A stretch of DNA of 52,378 nt from Armatimonadota bacterium (GCA_035527535.1 DATLAK010000176.1:1-52378), one strand, 5' to 3'. Shown: positions 25,832 to 35,213, counted from the stretch's first letter. The notes: generated by a model not told the origin, from the letters alone. Translations and numbers: made by a program.

Positions 25832-28800
25832 ATGAGAATAGCATTCCAGTTGGTGATGGCGTTGTTGCTTGCCACCAGCATGATGGCCGGCGCATGGGCG
25901 CAGACGGTCAAGTGGGTTCGCGAATCGGATTCCTACTTCTCCGCGCCGACCTTGTATCCCAACGCGTCGCGGCCCACCGGGGTGGCGGTCGCGAACGGGC
26001 GGCAGGTGATGGTTCTCAACGGGGACGGGTCGGTGGTGATGGAGACCACGCTCGATGGCACGATCGCCACCCCGGTCACGGTTGCGGACGTGGATGGCGA
26101 TGGGGCGGTGGAGCTGATCGTGGTGCTCTCTCAGGGTGACATAGTGTGCCTGAGCCGCGAGGGGAAGGAGCGGTGGCGATACCGCACCGGTTCGCCGCGT
26201 GGGGACTTCAAGCTCGCGGTGGTGGCCGACGTGCACCCCGCGCCGGGCCGGGAGGTGCTGGTGGGGCTGCACGACGGGTGGTTATGCTGCCTCAGCGCCC
26301 GGGGCGAGCTGCTGTGGCGCTTCCGCGGCGATGACTCCCCCATGGGGCCGCCGGCGGTGGGTGACCTCGACCGCGACGGCGCGCCCGAGATCATCTGCGG
26401 TACCGAAGCCACGCACGTGTACTGCCTGACCGGGTACGGGGAGGTCAAGTGGCGCTTCCAGCAGGTGGCGCCCTACGATCGCTCCGGGCCCAATCTGGCG
26501 GACCTGGATGGCGACGGCAAGATTGAGGTGCTCATCACCCGCAGCGACGTGAACCGCCATCCGTGCCTGGTCGCCATTGACCCCAAGGGGCGACTGATCT
26601 GGCGCACCCAGGACCTCGCCCACGGATACGTATCCAATGCCACCGTGGACCTCGATGGTGACGGCAAGCTGGAGGTCTTGCACGCCGACAAAGCCGGCAA
26701 CGTCTATTGCGAGAACCATGACGGTACCCGTCGCTGGACGGCCACCTTTGATAGCCACGGGATCTTCTGGGCGCCGGCGGTGGCGGACCTCGACGGCGAC
26801 GGGCGCCAGGAAATCGTCGTCGGCCAACGCATGAGCGGCGGTTCCGGAGCGGGCCTGCAGGTGATCAATTGGGACGGCAGCATCAGGCCGGCTCCCGACG
26901 TTACCGGCGGAGCCAATGCCTCGCCGGCGGTGGGCGACATTGACGGCGATGGCAAGCTGGAGCTGGTGGCGAGCATGCAGTCCCCGAATCGGCTGGTTTG
27001 CCTGACCTGGGGCGCGGGCGGGCACGTGGGCTGGCCGTCGCTGCGGGGCAACTCCGCCATGACCGGGGCCGACCCCAGTGTGGCCCCTGGTTCGCCAGCG
27101 CCGGTGGAGAAGATGAAGCCGTCCGGCGAAGCCGCGATCAGCGCAGCCGCAGCGTATTGGGGCGATAACACGTGGTCGGTGACGTGGCGGCAGCCGGCGC
27201 CGGAGGACGCCTTCATCGAGCTGACGGCGGTGGCGGCAAGCGGGAAACGCGAGGTCGTCATCCAGAATCTGAAGCCTGGCGCAACGTCGGCGCAGGTCAA
27301 GTGCTTCCTGGCTGCCGGGGGGGCATTCGACATCAGCGCCAGGCTCCTGGTCAACAGCGTGACGGAGCCGATGTTCGTGGCCACGGCGGCGGCGCGAGTG
27401 GAGGCGCCGGAGTTCTGCGATGACGCGGGGGTGGAGAAGGTAGTGAAAGGAGCGGTGGCCGCAGGGAGAGCGGCCGGCGTCAAGTCCATCGGCCTTGAGG
27501 CGGAGCTGCTGGCGCTGCGGGTGCAGGAGCGGTTGGTCAAGGAGATGAAGCGGGCCGGCGCTGCGAACACCGAGATCGCGACCGCTGCCGGCGCCTTGCG
27601 CCAGCGGGCGCGAGAGCTGCTCAACCTGGCGACGGCGCTGGGCGGTCTGTGGTCGGGGGGGGACACGGGCGCCTTCGTGGTGTGGCAGGACCCCAACCCG
27701 TGGGATTCATTTGACCCACGGGCGATTCCCGCGGATCTCCAGACCTGGCCGGTGGTGAAGCACCAGTACGCCGCCGGCGTGAACGAGCCGCTGCCATCGG
27801 AGCGGCCGGTGAAGGTCAGCGCGTACGGCAACGAATTCGAGAACGTCGCGCTCAACCTCCTGAACACGACAGCGAAGACCCTCCGCGTCAGATGCACCTT
27901 CCAGCGACCGGTGCGCACAGGCGGTGCGAGGCCCAATGAATCACCGGAGCTGGCCAAACAGGTGACTTTGCAGCGACTGCTGCCGGTCGCCGGCGCGTTC
28001 AGAGACATAGTGTATGACGCGCTGCCGGAGCTTGACCGCTCGGGGGTGATCGAGGTGGCTCCGGGCGAGGTCGCCCAGTTGTGGCTGACGGTGAAGACCC
28101 ACGGGCTGGAGCCGGGCGCCCACCGGCTCACGCTGTACCTGGGGACGGTGGCGGAGAAGGAGAACCTCACCTTCCGCGAGGTGCCCATCGAGATCGAGGT
28201 GTGGCCGGTGAGTCTGCCCACGGACAAGTACCAGTTGATGAACTGGGCAAGCCTGGACGCGGCCTCGGACCAGGCCTTGCAGAACATGATTGACCACGGG
28301 ATGTCGGTCATCATGGGCCCGTCGCTGCCGGGGGTGCCGGTTGATGAGCGGGGGAACCTCGCCGGCGAGGTTGACTGGACGAGGTTCGACCAGCAGATGG
28401 CGCGCGTTCCCAAGCACTGGCAGTTCCTGTGGAATAATTATCCGACCCCGGTCTTCCCCAAGGGCGTCGCGGCGCCCGTCCACTTCAACGGCGTCAAGAC
28501 CGCGATCGGGGAGATGGCGAAACACCTGCAGGCGCTTGGCTTCGGCTACGACCAGTGGGGGTTCTATCCCCTTGACGAGCCATGGCTCACGGGCTTCGAG
28601 GCCATTCCGCAATTGCGGCAGTTCTGCACGCTGACCAAGCGCGCTGACCCCAATGTGCGCAACTATGCCGATCCGGCGAACATGGTGCGAGTTGAATACA
28701 TAGATGAATTCAAGAACCTGATAGACATCTGGCAGCCGCAGGTTGACCTCCTCAAGCATGACCGGGAGCTGGTGAAATGGTTCCGGGAGAACGCAAAGGC

Positions 28801-29299
28801 GTTTTGGTTCTATGAAGCCGCCGGGCCGGGGAAGGACCTGCTGCCGTTGGGGCACTATCGGACGCGCCCCTGGCTGGCCTGGTATTTCGGGGCGACGGGG
28901 TCGGGCTTCTGGGTCTATAAGGACCTCGACCTGTGGTGGCCGCCGGATTACATGGGCCATGGAGATACCACGGCCTACGGAGCGGTGTACCAAAGCGACG
29001 GCGAGGTCATCAGCTCGCGGCGCTGGGAGGCCGTGCGCGACGGGGTCGAGGACTGGCGGGCGCTGTACGTCCTGCGCGAGGAAATCGAGAAGGCCCGCGC
29101 CTCCGGCCATACGGCCGCGGCTGACGGGGCCCAGGCGCTGAGTGACGAAGCCGTGGAGGCCATCATCGGCAGTCAGCCGAAGGACGCGGATGAAAGGGTT
29201 TGGGCGACCGGCGATTACGGCAGCGAGATAGATTTCGATGTGCTCATGGACTACCGCGCCAAGATCGCCGAGCAGATCACCAGGCTGCGGGGACTGTAG
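25832..29299 (+). CDS. Secreted FG-GAP/propeller protein with C-terminal GH123-like domain (copy 2)
   Basis: Also 1155 residues and collinear with copy 1: signal peptide ending AWA-Q, calcium-loop propeller repeats (DVDGDGAVEL, DLDGDGKIEV), middle beta domain and GH123-like barrel with Asp915-Glu916 in FYPLDEPWLTG. By eye the two are well over 80% identical. Differences cluster in a loop before the catalytic barrel, where copy 2 lacks several residues (around residue 890), and near the C-terminus, where it has a short insert (DYMGHGD). Similarity starts in the 15-base leader and continues about 25 bases past the stop. Both copies keep the catalytic pair, so both are probably functional, perhaps with different specificity. 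Confidence 0.85.
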   Translation: MRIAFQLVMALLLATSMMAGAWAQTVKWVRESDSYFSAPTLYPNASRPTGVAVANGRQVMVLNGDGSVVMETTLDGTIATPVTVADVDGDGAVELIVVLSQGDIVCLSREGKERWRYRTGSPRGDFKLAVVADVHPAPGREVLVGLHDGWLCCLSARGELLWRFRGDDSPMGPPAVGDLDRDGAPEIICGTEATHVYCLTGYGEVKWRFQQVAPYDRSGPNLADLDGDGKIEVLITRSDVNRHPCLVAIDPKGRLIWRTQDLAHGYVSNATVDLDGDGKLEVLHADKAGNVYCENHDGTRRWTATFDSHGIFWAPAVADLDGDGRQEIVVGQRMSGGSGAGLQVINWDGSIRPAPDVTGGANASPAVGDIDGDGKLELVASMQSPNRLVCLTWGAGGHVGWPSLRGNSAMTGADPSVAPGSPAPVEKMKPSGEAAISAAAAYWGDNTWSVTWRQPAPEDAFIELTAVAASGKREVVIQNLKPGATSAQVKCFLAAGGAFDISARLLVNSVTEPMFVATAAARVEAPEFCDDAGVEKVVKGAVAAGRAAGVKSIGLEAELLALRVQERLVKEMKRAGAANTEIATAAGALRQRARELLNLATALGGLWSGGDTGAFVVWQDPNPWDSFDPRAIPADLQTWPVVKHQYAAGVNEPLPSERPVKVSAYGNEFENVALNLLNTTAKTLRVRCTFQRPVRTGGARPNESPELAKQVTLQRLLPVAGAFRDIVYDALPELDRSGVIEVAPGEVAQLWLTVKTHGLEPGAHRLTLYLGTVAEKENLTFREVPIEIEVWPVSLPTDKYQLMNWASLDAASDQALQNMIDHGMSVIMGPSLPGVPVDERGNLAGEVDWTRFDQQMARVPKHWQFLWNNYPTPVFPKGVAAPVHFNGVKTAIGEMAKHLQALGFGYDQWGFYPLDEPWLTGFEAIPQLRQFCTLTKRADPNVRNYADPANMVRVEYIDEFKNLIDIWQPQVDLLKHDRELVKWFRENAKAFWFYEAAGPGKDLLPLGHYRTRPWLAWYFGATGSGFWVYKDLDLWWPPDYMGHGDTTAYGAVYQSDGEVISSRRWEAVRDGVEDWRALYVLREEIEKARASGHTAAADGAQALSDEAVEAIIGSQPKDADERVWATGDYGSEIDFDVLMDYRAKIAEQITRLRGL

Positions 29300-29395
29300 C
29301 GGCCCCACAGTGCACGATCAGGATGGCCTGCACTGCGGGCGGCCTCCGGGCTAGGGAGGAGACTGATCGCGCTCCCGTCGGTCGGTACGCAGTTC

Positions 29396-30382
29396 TCACT
29401 CGGCCCCTGCCGTTCCGGCGTGGCTAGCGATAAGGGCGTCCAGGTGCGCCAGCTCCTCGGCGTTCAGCACTGCGTCACCCGCGCCGGCATTCTCGCGCGC
29501 TTGCCGAGGGCTGCGGGCGCCTACCAGCGCATGGGTCAAACCCGGCTGCGCCACCGTCCAGGCGATGGCGAGCTGGGCGAAGGTCAGCCCATGGCCGTGG
29601 GCGATGGGCTTGAACTGTTCGAGCATGGCGGCCACGCGCCTTCGCATTTCGAGGCTGAAGTTCGGGTGGTCCCGACGCAGGTCGCCTGGGGGGAATTCGC
29701 GCTCCTGAGTGATCTTGCCGGTGAGCAGGCCCTGCCCGAGCGGCGAGTAGGCCAGCACCGCCATGTCGTGCTCGCGGCCGTAAGGAAGCTGCACCTGCTC
29801 GATGCCGCGGTCGAGCATGTTGTATCTTTCCTGGTCGCTGTCCAGCGGCCCCAGTTTGCGGTAGGCGTCCATGTCGGCCACCGTCGCGTTGCTGACGCCG
29901 ATCGCGCGGATCTTGCCCTCCCGCTTGAGGTCGAGGAGGGTGGACATCACGTCTGCGACGGCGGCGGTTGGGTCCTGCCAATGCGTCTGGTAGAGATCTA
30001 CGTAGTCGGAGCCGAGGCGCGTCAGGCTGGCCTCCAGCTCGCGGCGAATGGACTCCGGGCGCAGGTGCTTGCGAATCTCCTTCCCCTCCCTGACGATGAA
30101 GGCGACGCCCTCGCTGGAATCCCATACCAGGCCGCACTTGGTCGCCAGCACCACCTGCTCGCGGCGGCCGGCGATGGCCTTGCCGATGATCTGCTCCGAG
30201 AGCCCTTGACCGTACACGGGCGCGGTGTCTATGAGGTTGATGCCAGCGTCAAGTGCCGCATGGATCGCGCCAATCGCGGTCACCTCATCGGTGCCGCCCC
30301 ACAGCCAGCCGCCGATAGCCCAGGCGCCGAAGCCCACCACCGACGCCTCAATGCCGGATGGTCCCAGCGCGCGGTATCGCAT
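29396..30382 (-). CDS. Aldo/keto reductase
   Basis: A 328-residue classical aldo/keto reductase using NADPH or NADH to interconvert sugar aldehydes/ketones and alcohols. The tetrad is Asp52 (NLIDTAPVYG), Tyr57, Lys82 (LATKCG) and the His of DLYQTHWQD near 133. Cofactor-binding residues lie in the LVGARSPRQARENAGA segment near the C-terminus. The ATG at 30382 has GGAGG ten bases upstream. Unlike the reductase at 15281 it has no Fe-S tail. It sits downstream of L-rhamnose isomerase on the same strand with a 108-base gap, suggesting a role in deoxysugar or related sugar conversion, though that is inference. Confidence 0.92.
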   Translation of the reverse strand: MRYRALGPSGIEASVVGFGAWAIGGWLWGGTDEVTAIGAIHAALDAGINLIDTAPVYGQGLSEQIIGKAIAGRREQVVLATKCGLVWDSSEGVAFIVREGKEIRKHLRPESIRRELEASLTRLGSDYVDLYQTHWQDPTAAVADVMSTLLDLKREGKIRAIGVSNATVADMDAYRKLGPLDSDQERYNMLDRGIEQVQLPYGREHDMAVLAYSPLGQGLLTGKITQEREFPPGDLRRDHPNFSLEMRRRVAAMLEQFKPIAHGHGLTFAQLAIAWTVAQPGLTHALVGARSPRQARENAGAGDAVLNAEELAHLDALIASHAGTAGAE

Positions 30383-30442
30383 GATAGTGCCTCCGCAATG
30401 GTGGATGGTTTGGGATAGGATACCAGGGATGCAAGCGACGTG

Positions 30443-30487
30443 GTAGGGGCACGGCCCTCCTGGGTACCAGACAGGCCGCGCCCCAAC
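30443..30487. repeat. Degenerate GTAGGGGC-family copy
   Basis: The left arm GTAGGGGCACGGC is intact at 30443-30455, and a decayed right arm (GCCGCGCCCC) lies about 20 bases further on. It sits in the gap between rhaA and the aldo/keto reductase. Confidence 0.45.
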
Positions 30488-30490
30488 CCC

Positions 30491-31813
30491 TCATGCCCGG
30501 CGGGAGAGGACTTTCTTCTCGTACGCCGCCAAGTCGCGCAGCCAACTTGCCCCGACGGGCGCGCCAGCGCGACAACATGCGTAGTCCCACACCGCGCCTA
30601 GCGGCATCTCGTCGCGGCGCTCGAGCAGCGCCAGCTTGTCGGCGCCGCGGCCGTCGTGCTCCGCGCGGCGGTGCAGTTCCCACGGTTCGAGCAGCGCCCG
30701 CAGCAGCGCCTTGCGCAGCGCCCGCGCCCCGATCACCCACGCGCCGACGCGATTGATGCTGGCGTCGAAGTAATCCAACGCCCACAAGCTGCGGTCGAGC
30801 GCCTTCCCGCGCACCGCCTCGTCGCACAGCGCGTTGACTTCGTCCGTGGTCACTACCACGTGGTCGCTGTCCCAGCGCACTCCGCGGCTGACGTGGAGCA
30901 GCACCCGTTCGACGAATTGCAGCGCCGATGACAGCTTGTCGGCCACGCTCTCGGTCGGATGGAAGTGGCCCAGGTCGAAGCACACCGCCACCTTGCGCGT
31001 CGCCGCGTAGCCGAGGTAGAACTCGTGGGAGCCGACGGTGTAGTCCTCGCCGCCGATGCCGAAGAGCTTGCTTTCGACCGCGTCCACCACCCCCGCCAGC
31101 TTGCGCGCCAGGATCTCGTCCAGCGCCTCGACCAGCCGGCGCCGCGGCCCCCAGCGGTCCACCGTGCGGTCCTTGCGGCTGTCGGGGATCCAGATGTTGG
31201 TCACGCACGGGCCCAGGCGCCGTGCCATGCTGCGCGCGATCTGGCGGCACGCCTGGCAGTGGCGAATCCAGAAACCGCGCACCGCGCGGTCATCGCTGGA
31301 AAGCGTCAGGCCCTCCTTGACCATGGGATGGGCGAAACAGGTGGGGTTGAAGTCGAGCCCCAGCTTGCGGTCAGCGGCCCAGTCCACCCAGCGCGCGAAG
31401 TGGCGTGGCGTGATCTCGTCGCGCTCCACCCGCTTGCCGCCGGTCTCGGCGTACATGGCGTGCAGGTTGAAGCGCAGGCGCCCGGGGATCCACGCCGTCG
31501 CCTGATCGAAGTCCTGGCGGATGTCGTCGCCGCTGCGGGCGGCGCCGGGGTAGTTGCCGGTGGCTTGCAGGCCGCCCGAATCAAGGGCCCCGGCTTGCGC
31601 CTCCAGACCGCGCACGTCATCGGCCTGCCAGCACTGCACCGAAACGGGGATGGCCAGCGCCGCGCGCACGGCGCGGTCGGTGTCCACGCCGATTGCCGCA
31701 TACCGTTCCTTGGCGATGGCGTAAGCCGCTTCGATCTGGCGAGCGGTTGGCTCTGTAGGGGCGGTTCGCAAACCGCCCCTACGAGCGGAGGCTACCTGAC
31801 TTGTTCTGGCCAC
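30491..31813 (-). CDS. rhaA: L-rhamnose isomerase
   Basis: The 440-residue protein aligns throughout with bacterial RhaA, which converts L-rhamnose to L-rhamnulose with Mn. Diagnostic blocks are PVSVQCWQADDV, GLQATGNYPG, LDFNPTCFAHP, DAVESKLFGIG, CFDLGHFHPTE, LHVSRGVRWDSDHVV and LDYFDASINR; metal-binding Glu, Asp and His residues lie in these. The C-terminal AYEKKVLSRR matches the family end. Length exceeds the E. coli enzyme by about 20 residues, all at the N-terminus. The GTG start at 31813 is supported by GGAGGG eight bases upstream, so this extension is probably translated. Residues 11-20 are encoded by a perfect palindrome (31755-31782). No rhamnulokinase or aldolase is nearby. Confidence 0.95.
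   Translation of the reverse strand: MARTSQVASARRGGLRTAPTEPTARQIEAAYAIAKERYAAIGVDTDRAVRAALAIPVSVQCWQADDVRGLEAQAGALDSGGLQATGNYPGAARSGDDIRQDFDQATAWIPGRLRFNLHAMYAETGGKRVERDEITPRHFARWVDWAADRKLGLDFNPTCFAHPMVKEGLTLSSDDRAVRGFWIRHCQACRQIARSMARRLGPCVTNIWIPDSRKDRTVDRWGPRRRLVEALDEILARKLAGVVDAVESKLFGIGGEDYTVGSHEFYLGYAATRKVAVCFDLGHFHPTESVADKLSSALQFVERVLLHVSRGVRWDSDHVVVTTDEVNALCDEAVRGKALDRSLWALDYFDASINRVGAWVIGARALRKALLRALLEPWELHRRAEHDGRGADKLALLERRDEMPLGAVWDYACCRAGAPVGASWLRDLAAYEKKVLSRRA
31755..31782. repeat. GTAGGGGC-family palindrome inside rhaA
   Basis: Perfect 12-base arms GTAGGGGCGGTT and AACCGCCCCTAC flank a CGCA loop. It lies inside the translated 5' end of rhaA, adding residues 11-20 (RRGGLRTAPT) upstream of the region that aligns with other RhaA proteins. 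Confidence 0.8.
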
Positions 31814-31836
31814 GAATGATGCCCTCCGCGAGCGAG

Positions 31837-31868
31837 AGGTAGGGGCACGGCATGCCGTGCCCCTACCT
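31837..31868. repeat. GTAGGGGC-family palindrome upstream of rhaA
   Basis: A 32-base perfect palindrome with arms AGGTAGGGGCACGGCA and its complement, with no loop and a GCATGC centre. It lies 23 bases beyond the rhaA start codon and only 54 bases from the copy inside the gene, so it would be in the rhaA leader. Confidence 0.8.
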
Positions 31869-32077
31869 ACGTCGGGGAGGCGGGAATCTCCTGCCGCTGG
31901 CGGCAGGTCAGCGCGTCATGTCATCCTGAGCCCTTCGATCGCGCTCAGATCCTGCCCTGAGCTTGCCGAAGGGATAAACTACGCGAAGCTTGCCCGCCTG
32001 TGGCGGGGATTTTGGCGCGGGTTAGCGGAAGATATGTCATGGCTCCCCCCGTCCTTCCGTGCGAACCATCGGCTAGA
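31869..32077. other. Intergenic, repeat-like
   Basis: No gene. A region around 31921-31974 contains CCTGAGCCCTTCG and a near-complement CCCTGAGCTTGCCGAAGGG, an imperfect inverted repeat of a kind commonly scattered in bacterial intergenic DNA. A partial copy with CTCAGGGCAAGCTCGG lies at 34271-34286. Confidence 0.4.
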
Positions 32078-34171
32078 TTACGGATAGACCTGCTTCACCC
32101 TGCCGGTGGCAAGATTCAGCACGCCGAGCGTCTCCGCCTGCCATTCATTGAAGCCCGGCGCGCGCTTGGCAACGATAGCCTGACCCTGGTCATTCATTCC
32201 CAGCAACAGATGGTCATGCGCTAAGCGGCGGACGGCATCATTGGGGAACTGCTGAACGCCGTCGCGCGCATTTACCAGCCAGACCATGTTAGGGCTCCAC
32301 ACCAACAGATTATCGCTACCTGGCAGCGTCGCGATCTTCTCCGTCCAACGACAATCGGGCAGCGCCCGGGCAACGGCGGCGGCGACATCCGCACGCCAGA
32401 GCGCGGGCTCGCCGTCGCTGACCGAGATGTAGTACAGCCGCTTGCCGTCCTTGGACCAAGTGAAGCCGGGGCTCCCATAGGATCTCGGTGCCGGGGTTTG
32501 CGACAGAAGCGCTGGCTTGCGTGCGCCGTCGCGAGCAATCAGAAACACCAAGAGGAGGGGCTCGCGCGGGCGCGTTCTGACCGGGTTAGAGGTGGCGATC
32601 GGCGACGCGAGCAGGGCGAACGCGATGGAACCACTTCCCGGAGAAACCGACACATCTGCAGTTACCCACTCATAGCCCGACGACAGCCGAGTCGCCAAGT
32701 CGTCGAGCGTGCACAGCACGGACTCGCGCCCCCTGGGAAGGCTGATGCGCACGAGGCCGGGTATGGGCACGGCGGATTCCTTTGTGTCCGGCACGAGGGC
32801 ATAGACGGCTTCGTCGGAGCCATCCCAGACCCAGCCCTGGGGTCTGCCTCGAACGTATCGGCTCGACGGCGGCCAGAGGGACACGACTCGGGCATCGGAG
32901 CCGTCCCGCCGCACAAGTTGCAGACCGCGCCAAGGGTCGCCGGCGCGCCTCCAACCCATGGCCGACATGCCAAGCCATAACCCCTTCGGCGACCATTCGA
33001 CTGCCTGCTCCGGCGATCGGTAAGGCCGTAGTCCGTCGTGGATGGGAAGGAATGGTTTCGCCCAATCCATGCGCTTGGTCGTCAGATCCCAGACCTGCAA
33101 TTCGGTAAGTCCGGGGCGGTCGTTTGGCGACCACCAGGTGAGCGCGAACGGCTGCGGCATTACGGCGGCTAGTTTTCCATCAGCCGACACAGCCGCTATG
33201 CCACCGCCACGAAAGGTCAGGAGGTCGCGCCCGGTTTGCAGATTCGTCAGGACGAGGGATTCGCTGCGGTAGCCGACACGCCGGCGCCCTGGGGCGGAGG
33301 AGTCTACATCAAATGTTCGTTCGATGGGCCAGCCCTTGGCGACCACGCCGGCAACCTCGCCATTGGCGGACAAGGCAACCGGCTCGACCTCCTGCACCCG
33401 CGCACGCTCATAGCGGGTTGCCCAGTGGACGGTGCCGCTAATGAGCAAGACCACGGTGCCGGCGTACAGCGCCCAGACGCCCACGCCCAACACCCACCGG
33501 CTGCGCGAGCGCAGCATCTCGCCGCGCGAAAAGGCGATAAGCGACCCCAGCAGCAGGCCGGGCGTCATCGCGAGCGCCCAGACACCGATACTGTCTGCCG
33601 GGTCCGAGCCCACCAGGCTGCCGCCCCACACCTCGGCCATAGGGGCGACGAGCGCGAGGAGCCCTAGACCGAATACGACTGTCCCCATGAACGCGCTGAG
33701 CAAGTGCTCCAACATGGTGGAGAACAGAACGCTCGCTAAGAACACAACAAACCACCAAGGCGCGAGCCAGAGGGTGAACTCAGACGAATCATGGCCCCTC
33801 CCCAGGACTTGGGGGAGCGCGAGCAGGCTCGGCAACACGAGCAGGAGGGAGGCGCAAAGCGCCAGGGTGAATCCCGCCGCCACTTTCGCCGCCCAGATCC
33901 GACTACGGCTCAGCGGCAGGCTCAAGAGGACGGGAAGCGTGCCCCGCTCCTTTTCGGAGGCGAACAGCCCGGCGCCGCCGAGAATGGCGATTATGTATCC
34001 GGCGAAGCATATCAGTACAAAGAGACTCTGGTCGTCCATTCTCTCCGTGCTGAGCAGGGGCGGATAGAGGCCGAACATCCCGCGCAGCACCGCCACCAAG
34101 ACCGCGACCGACATCCCGAACAGCGGCAGCCACCGGCCCTTGCGCAGTTCCTTGATAAACAAGGCTTTCAT
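32078..34171 (-). CDS. ABC-2 type permease fused to a C-terminal beta-propeller domain
   Basis: A 697-residue protein. The first ~260 residues are an ABC-2 permease: KELRKGRWLPLFG, then about six helices with the conserved SEKERGTLPVLLSLPLSRSRIWAAK between helices two and three. The last helix (VLGVGVWALYAGTVVLLIS) is followed by a ~430-residue soluble domain with WD40/TolB-like repeats, such as GIAAVSADGKLAAV, QAVEWSPKGLWLG and GFTWSKDGKRLYYISVSDG, ending at LNLATGRVKQVY. Usual ABC-2 permeases stop after the helices. The ATG at 34171 follows GGGAGGA. With the upstream ATPase and YtrA-like regulator it forms an apparent three-gene operon, though a 151-base gap with a hairpin precedes it. Confidence 0.82.
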   Translation of the reverse strand: MKALFIKELRKGRWLPLFGMSVAVLVAVLRGMFGLYPPLLSTERMDDQSLFVLICFAGYIIAILGGAGLFASEKERGTLPVLLSLPLSRSRIWAAKVAAGFTLALCASLLLVLPSLLALPQVLGRGHDSSEFTLWLAPWWFVVFLASVLFSTMLEHLLSAFMGTVVFGLGLLALVAPMAEVWGGSLVGSDPADSIGVWALAMTPGLLLGSLIAFSRGEMLRSRSRWVLGVGVWALYAGTVVLLISGTVHWATRYERARVQEVEPVALSANGEVAGVVAKGWPIERTFDVDSSAPGRRRVGYRSESLVLTNLQTGRDLLTFRGGGIAAVSADGKLAAVMPQPFALTWWSPNDRPGLTELQVWDLTTKRMDWAKPFLPIHDGLRPYRSPEQAVEWSPKGLWLGMSAMGWRRAGDPWRGLQLVRRDGSDARVVSLWPPSSRYVRGRPQGWVWDGSDEAVYALVPDTKESAVPIPGLVRISLPRGRESVLCTLDDLATRLSSGYEWVTADVSVSPGSGSIAFALLASPIATSNPVRTRPREPLLLVFLIARDGARKPALLSQTPAPRSYGSPGFTWSKDGKRLYYISVSDGEPALWRADVAAAVARALPDCRWTEKIATLPGSDNLLVWSPNMVWLVNARDGVQQFPNDAVRRLAHDHLLLGMNDQGQAIVAKRAPGFNEWQAETLGVLNLATGRVKQVYP

Positions 34172-34293
34172 CAGTCAGTCCTCCCTCTGAAATCACCTAT
34201 GCCATGCTTACGCCCGGCTCGCTATGCACTTGACCCGCCGGTGGCACAGGATTGCACCCCTTTGACAAACTCAGGGCAAGCTCGGTAGCATTT

Positions 34294-34312
34294 CGCAGGT
34301 TGAAAACCTGCG
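34294..34312. repeat. Hairpin related to the GTGGCGCAGG repeat family
   Basis: CGCAGGTT-GAA-AACCTGCG followed by CCACC resembles half of the double hairpins at 13839 and 50363. It lies between the ATPase and permease genes of the ABC operon. Confidence 0.55.
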
Positions 34313-34322
34313 CCACCATGGG

Positions 34323-35213
34323 TCATGAACTATCAGGTTGCACGAGATCAATGAAAATGTCTTCGAGGCCCAGATCTTCGACCTCGGCCTGTATGTCGGC
34401 GCTCGTCAACGCATCGAGCATCGCGGGTGACAACCCTGAGACGGTAAATCGCGTCTCGCGTGGGCTGCGTTCGACGCGGCGAGCTTGCGGCGGCAGGTCG
34501 GGCGCCGCTCCCGCGGGATGAATCAGCCGGATGCGCTTCACGCCGGCCTTGAGATCGTCGAGCGAGGACTCCAGCACCAGCCGCCCCTTGACCAGGAAGC
34601 CGACGTAGTCGCAGATGCGTTCCATGTCGGCGATGTCCTGGCCGGTGATGAGCACGGTGCGGCCCTCGGAATGCATGACCTCGATGACGCTGCGCAGCAC
34701 CTCGCGGCGCGCGATCGGGTCGAGGCCGGTCAAGGCTTCGTCGAGGATGAGCAGGTCCGGCTCGTGGCCGATGGCGACCGCCACCGCGGCGAGGGTGCGC
34801 TGGCCGCGGGACAGGTCCTGCAGCCGATCATTGGCATCAATGCCCACGCGGGTGAGGACCGACGAAACCGCGTCAGGATTCCAGCGCGGATAGCAGCCGG
34901 CCATGAAGTCGGCCAGCTCCTTCACCCGCATCGAGTCCCACAGCGGCTGGAGCGCAGCGACGTGGCCGATTCGCTTCCGCACGGCCACCGAGTCCCGGAC
35001 CACATCGTGCCCCAAGACCGCCGCCGTGCCGTGCGTGGGGGTGAGCAGGTTGAGCAGACAGCGGACAAACGTGGTCTTGCCTGCGCCGTTGGGCCCCATA
35101 AGGCCGTAGATGGCTCCGACGGGCACGTGGGCGGAGACCGAATCGAGCGCCTGCTTGCGCCCGAAGCGCTTGGCCAACGACTCGGAGATCACTGCATACT
35201 CACTTGCGTTCAT
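34323..35213 (-). CDS. ABC transporter ATP-binding protein
   Basis: A 296-residue ABC-2 type ATPase that should pair with the permease-propeller protein. It shows Walker A GPNGAGKTT near residue 40, signature LSRGQR, Walker B LLILDEALTGLD, and the H-loop replaced by Gln in LITGQDIAD, where most ABC proteins have His. The signature has Arg in place of the usual Gly. The C-terminal part (about 220-296) is a regulatory extension seen in YtrB-like proteins. The ATG at 35213 overlaps the end of the GntR gene by 14 bases, with AGGAGG inside that gene, so translation is probably coupled. Transported substrate is unknown; YtrA-regulated relatives respond to cell-wall stress. Confidence 0.92.
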   Translation of the reverse strand: MNASEYAVISESLAKRFGRKQALDSVSAHVPVGAIYGLMGPNGAGKTTFVRCLLNLLTPTHGTAAVLGHDVVRDSVAVRKRIGHVAALQPLWDSMRVKELADFMAGCYPRWNPDAVSSVLTRVGIDANDRLQDLSRGQRTLAAVAVAIGHEPDLLILDEALTGLDPIARREVLRSVIEVMHSEGRTVLITGQDIADMERICDYVGFLVKGRLVLESSLDDLKAGVKRIRLIHPAGAAPDLPPQARRVERSPRETRFTVSGLSPAMLDALTSADIQAEVEDLGLEDIFIDLVQPDSS

